Source of the DNA: Gemmatimonadales bacterium
GTDB taxonomy: Bacteria; Gemmatimonadota; Gemmatimonadetes; Gemmatimonadales; GWC2-71-9
Direction of reading: 5' to 3'
Length of the DNA stretch: 11,656 nucleotides
NCBI GenBank assembly: GCA_013812695.1
Contig: JACCSZ010000036.1
Coordinates: 1 to 11,656 of the forward strand
Of the stretch, positions 10,522-11,656 are shown one piece after another; positions within the stretch are counted from its first letter, which is position 1, and every line of letters begins with the position of its first letter. Position numbers and translations under genes: made by a program. Below the pieces are notes generated by a model. It was not told the origin of the DNA and did not search any database. It saw only the letters and a list, made by a program, of their open reading frames with translations.

Positions 10522-10911
10522 TCACTCCCCGATGTGGGTCCGGTACGCTGCCGGCGTCAGCAGTCCGTCCAGCGCGGTCGCATCCGCCACGCGGAGCGCG
10601 ACCATCCACCCGTCGCCATACGGATCGCGGTTGACCACGGCCGGGTCGCCGTCGATCGCGGCGTTGACCTCGACGACCTCACCGGGCACCGGGCTGTACA
10701 GCTCGGAGACCGCCTTCACCGCCTCGATGGTGCCGAACGATTCGTGCCCGGCGAGGCGCTGTCCCGCTTTGGGCAGCGTCACGAACACGACATCGCCCAG
10801 CTCGCCTTGCGCGTAGTCGGTGATCCCGATCCGGACGATGGCCGGGTCGCCGGTGCGCGCGACGTACTCGTGCTCGGGGGTGTACATCAGGTCGTCCGGT
10901 ACGTTCGACAC
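10522..10911 (-). CDS. gcvH: Glycine cleavage system H protein
   Basis: The 129-residue lipoyl carrier shuttles the aminomethyl group from GcvP to GcvT and is reoxidised by dihydrolipoyl dehydrogenase. The N-terminus MSNVPDDLMYTPEHEYV is typical, and the lipoyl hairpin reads ESFGTIEAVKAVSELYSPV with the modified lysine at K66. The region GEVVEVN (77-83) and the DPYGDGWM segment (96-103) complete the fold; length is the family norm. The start is GTG at 10911, chosen because MSNxPxxLxYTxEHE is the conserved N-terminus; ATG 10887 would remove eight conserved residues. No strong Shine-Dalgarno sequence is visible. The gene lies 55 nt after coaE, behind its own likely promoter, and the transferase two genes downstream can acylate K66. 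Confidence 0.96.
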   Translation of the reverse strand: MSNVPDDLMYTPEHEYVARTGDPAIVRIGITDYAQGELGDVVFVTLPKAGQRLAGHESFGTIEAVKAVSELYSPVPGEVVEVNAAIDGDPAVVNRDPYGDGWMVALRVADATALDGLLTPAAYRTHIGE

Positions 10912-10941
10912 GGGAGGCTCGGCTGTGGGGGCGCGGGGCGG

Positions 10942-10970
10942 AGAATAGGCGGGCCGGCGCGCGAGGTCAA
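10942..10970 (-). promoter_or_regulatory. Sigma-70-like promoter for gcvH
   Basis: On the minus strand, TTGACC (complement of 10965-10970) is followed after exactly 17 nt by TATTCT (complement of 10942-10947). This matches five of six -35 positions and four of six -10 positions. The predicted transcript starts roughly 25 nt before the gcvH GTG. The -35 box includes the TGA stop of coaE. Confidence 0.55.
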
Positions 10971-11566
10971 GCGCGCGCGAGCAGCGCCGACCACACCTCG
11001 CGCGCCCGCGTCTCGAGCGCTTCGCGGTCGCCGTCGTTGTCGATGATGAACGTGCTGCGCTCGCGCTTCGGTCCCGAGGGCGCCTGCGCGGCCAGCATCT
11101 GCTCGGCGTCTTCCGCCGTGAGGCCCCGTTGCGCGAGCAGGCGGGCGCGGCGAAGCTCCACCGGCGCATCCACGAGGACGATCGCGTCGAACGCGGCCGG
11201 GTCGGCTGCCTCGAACAGCAGCGGGAGGTCGCTCACCGCGATCCGGTCGCCGCGGTTCCGGGCCTCCCGCTCGAGCGCGGCGCGCCGGCGCAGCACGTCC
11301 GGATGCACGATACGGTTCAGGTCGGCGAGCGCCGCGGGGTCGCCCATCGCGCGGCGGCGCAGCGCCTTCCGGTCGAGCACACCCGCCGGATCGATCAGAT
11401 CCTCGCCGAAGCGGGCCGCGATGGCGCGGAGCACGGGGCTGCCGGGCGCTTGGACGTCGCGCACCAGCAGGTCCGCATCGATGAGCGTCGCGCCCCACAG
11501 GCGGAAGAGTTCGGCGACGGTCGACTTGCCGGAGGCGATGTTGCCGGTGAGGGCGACGTTCAGCAT
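10967..11566 (-). CDS. coaE: Dephospho-CoA kinase
   Basis: This 199-residue cytosolic P-loop kinase catalyses the last step of coenzyme A synthesis, phosphorylating the 3'-hydroxyl of dephospho-CoA with ATP. Motifs: P-loop GNIASGKST (8-16), IDADLLVRDV (29-38) after the WGA segment, LNRIVHP (83-89), SDLPLLFEA (112-120), the RGLTAEDAEQMLAAQ lid region (147-161), and FIIDNDGD (173-180). Length is normal for the family. ATG 11566 gives the canonical MLNVALTGNIASGKS opening; the frame stays open to the window edge, but upstream residues are Pro/Ser/Thr-rich and unlike CoaE. No clear Shine-Dalgarno sequence is seen. The neighbouring glycine cleavage genes have no direct pathway link and appear to have their own promoter. 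Confidence 0.96.
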   Translation of the reverse strand: MLNVALTGNIASGKSTVAELFRLWGATLIDADLLVRDVQAPGSPVLRAIAARFGEDLIDPAGVLDRKALRRRAMGDPAALADLNRIVHPDVLRRRAALEREARNRGDRIAVSDLPLLFEAADPAAFDAIVLVDAPVELRRARLLAQRGLTAEDAEQMLAAQAPSGPKRERSTFIIDNDGDREALETRAREVWSALLARA

Positions 11567-11603
11567 GAGGCGGTCGGGCTTGAGAGTGGATGCTGTAGTC
11601 CGT

Positions 11604-11624
11604 GACCGGGGAGGGGGCCCGGTC
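11604..11624. repeat. Short inverted repeat upstream of coaE
   Basis: GACCGGG (11604-11610) and CCCGGTC (11618-11624) form a perfect 7-bp dyad around a 7-nt loop of G and A. There is no T-run. It lies about 40 nt before the coaE start, where a regulatory site or the tail of an upstream transcription unit could be; in such GC-rich DNA it may be chance. The 90 nt from 11567 to the window edge hold no gene I can identify. Confidence 0.25.
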
Positions 11625-11656
11625 GGAGCACTGTCGGCTTGTGCGGAGGTCGGGCC

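Noticed and set aside
11567..11656. A gene fragment on the minus strand upstream of coaE, or an N-terminal extension of CoaE
   Set aside because: No stop codon occurs in the coaE frame, but the translation is low-complexity Pro/Ser/Thr with no family similarity, and CoaE has its canonical N-terminus at 11566.

Overview
This GC-rich window is ordinary bacterial chromosome. Almost all genes lie on the minus strand, so the reading order is from high to low coordinates. The single-chain glycine decarboxylase, the palindromic repeat whose translation reads HPERSEG/VILSAAKE, the exported non-lipoprotein solute-binding protein and the Uma2 nuclease together suggest a diderm environmental bacterium. 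Gemmatimonadota is my best guess, but this is an impression and not something the sequence proves.

Right side (11566 down to 6589): coaE (dephospho-CoA kinase), gcvH (glycine cleavage H protein), gcvP (P protein) and a LipM/LplA-type octanoyl/lipoyl transferase. The last three belong to one function. The transferase can acylate the lipoyl lysine of GcvH, and GcvP decarboxylates glycine and loads the aminomethyl group onto that arm. gcvT, lpd and lipA are not in the window. A near-consensus sigma-70-like promoter precedes gcvH. A perfect 10-bp stem followed by a T-run sits between gcvH and gcvP and looks like an intrinsic terminator or attenuator.

Middle (6521 down to 971): a complete peptide/nickel-type ABC importer in the order binding protein, permease B, permease C, ATPase D, ATPase F. 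A promoter-like element lies just upstream. The first four genes are nearly touching or overlap by 4 nt, which points to one coupled transcript. An 80-bp near-perfect palindrome sits between the two ATPase genes and supplies the last codons and stop of the first ATPase.

Left side (1 to 957): the start of a CsbD-family stress protein gene (minus strand, cut by the window edge), then a 290-nt divergent intergenic region, then an Uma2-family putative nuclease on the plus strand that converges on the last ABC gene.

I found no CRISPR array, tRNA, rRNA, insertion sequence, prophage or clear undescribed multi-gene system. The most interesting signals are small: the repeat family and its capture into coding sequence, the terminator splitting gcvH from gcvP, promoters whose -35 box contains the upstream gene's stop codon, and a lost cysteine in one ATPase.
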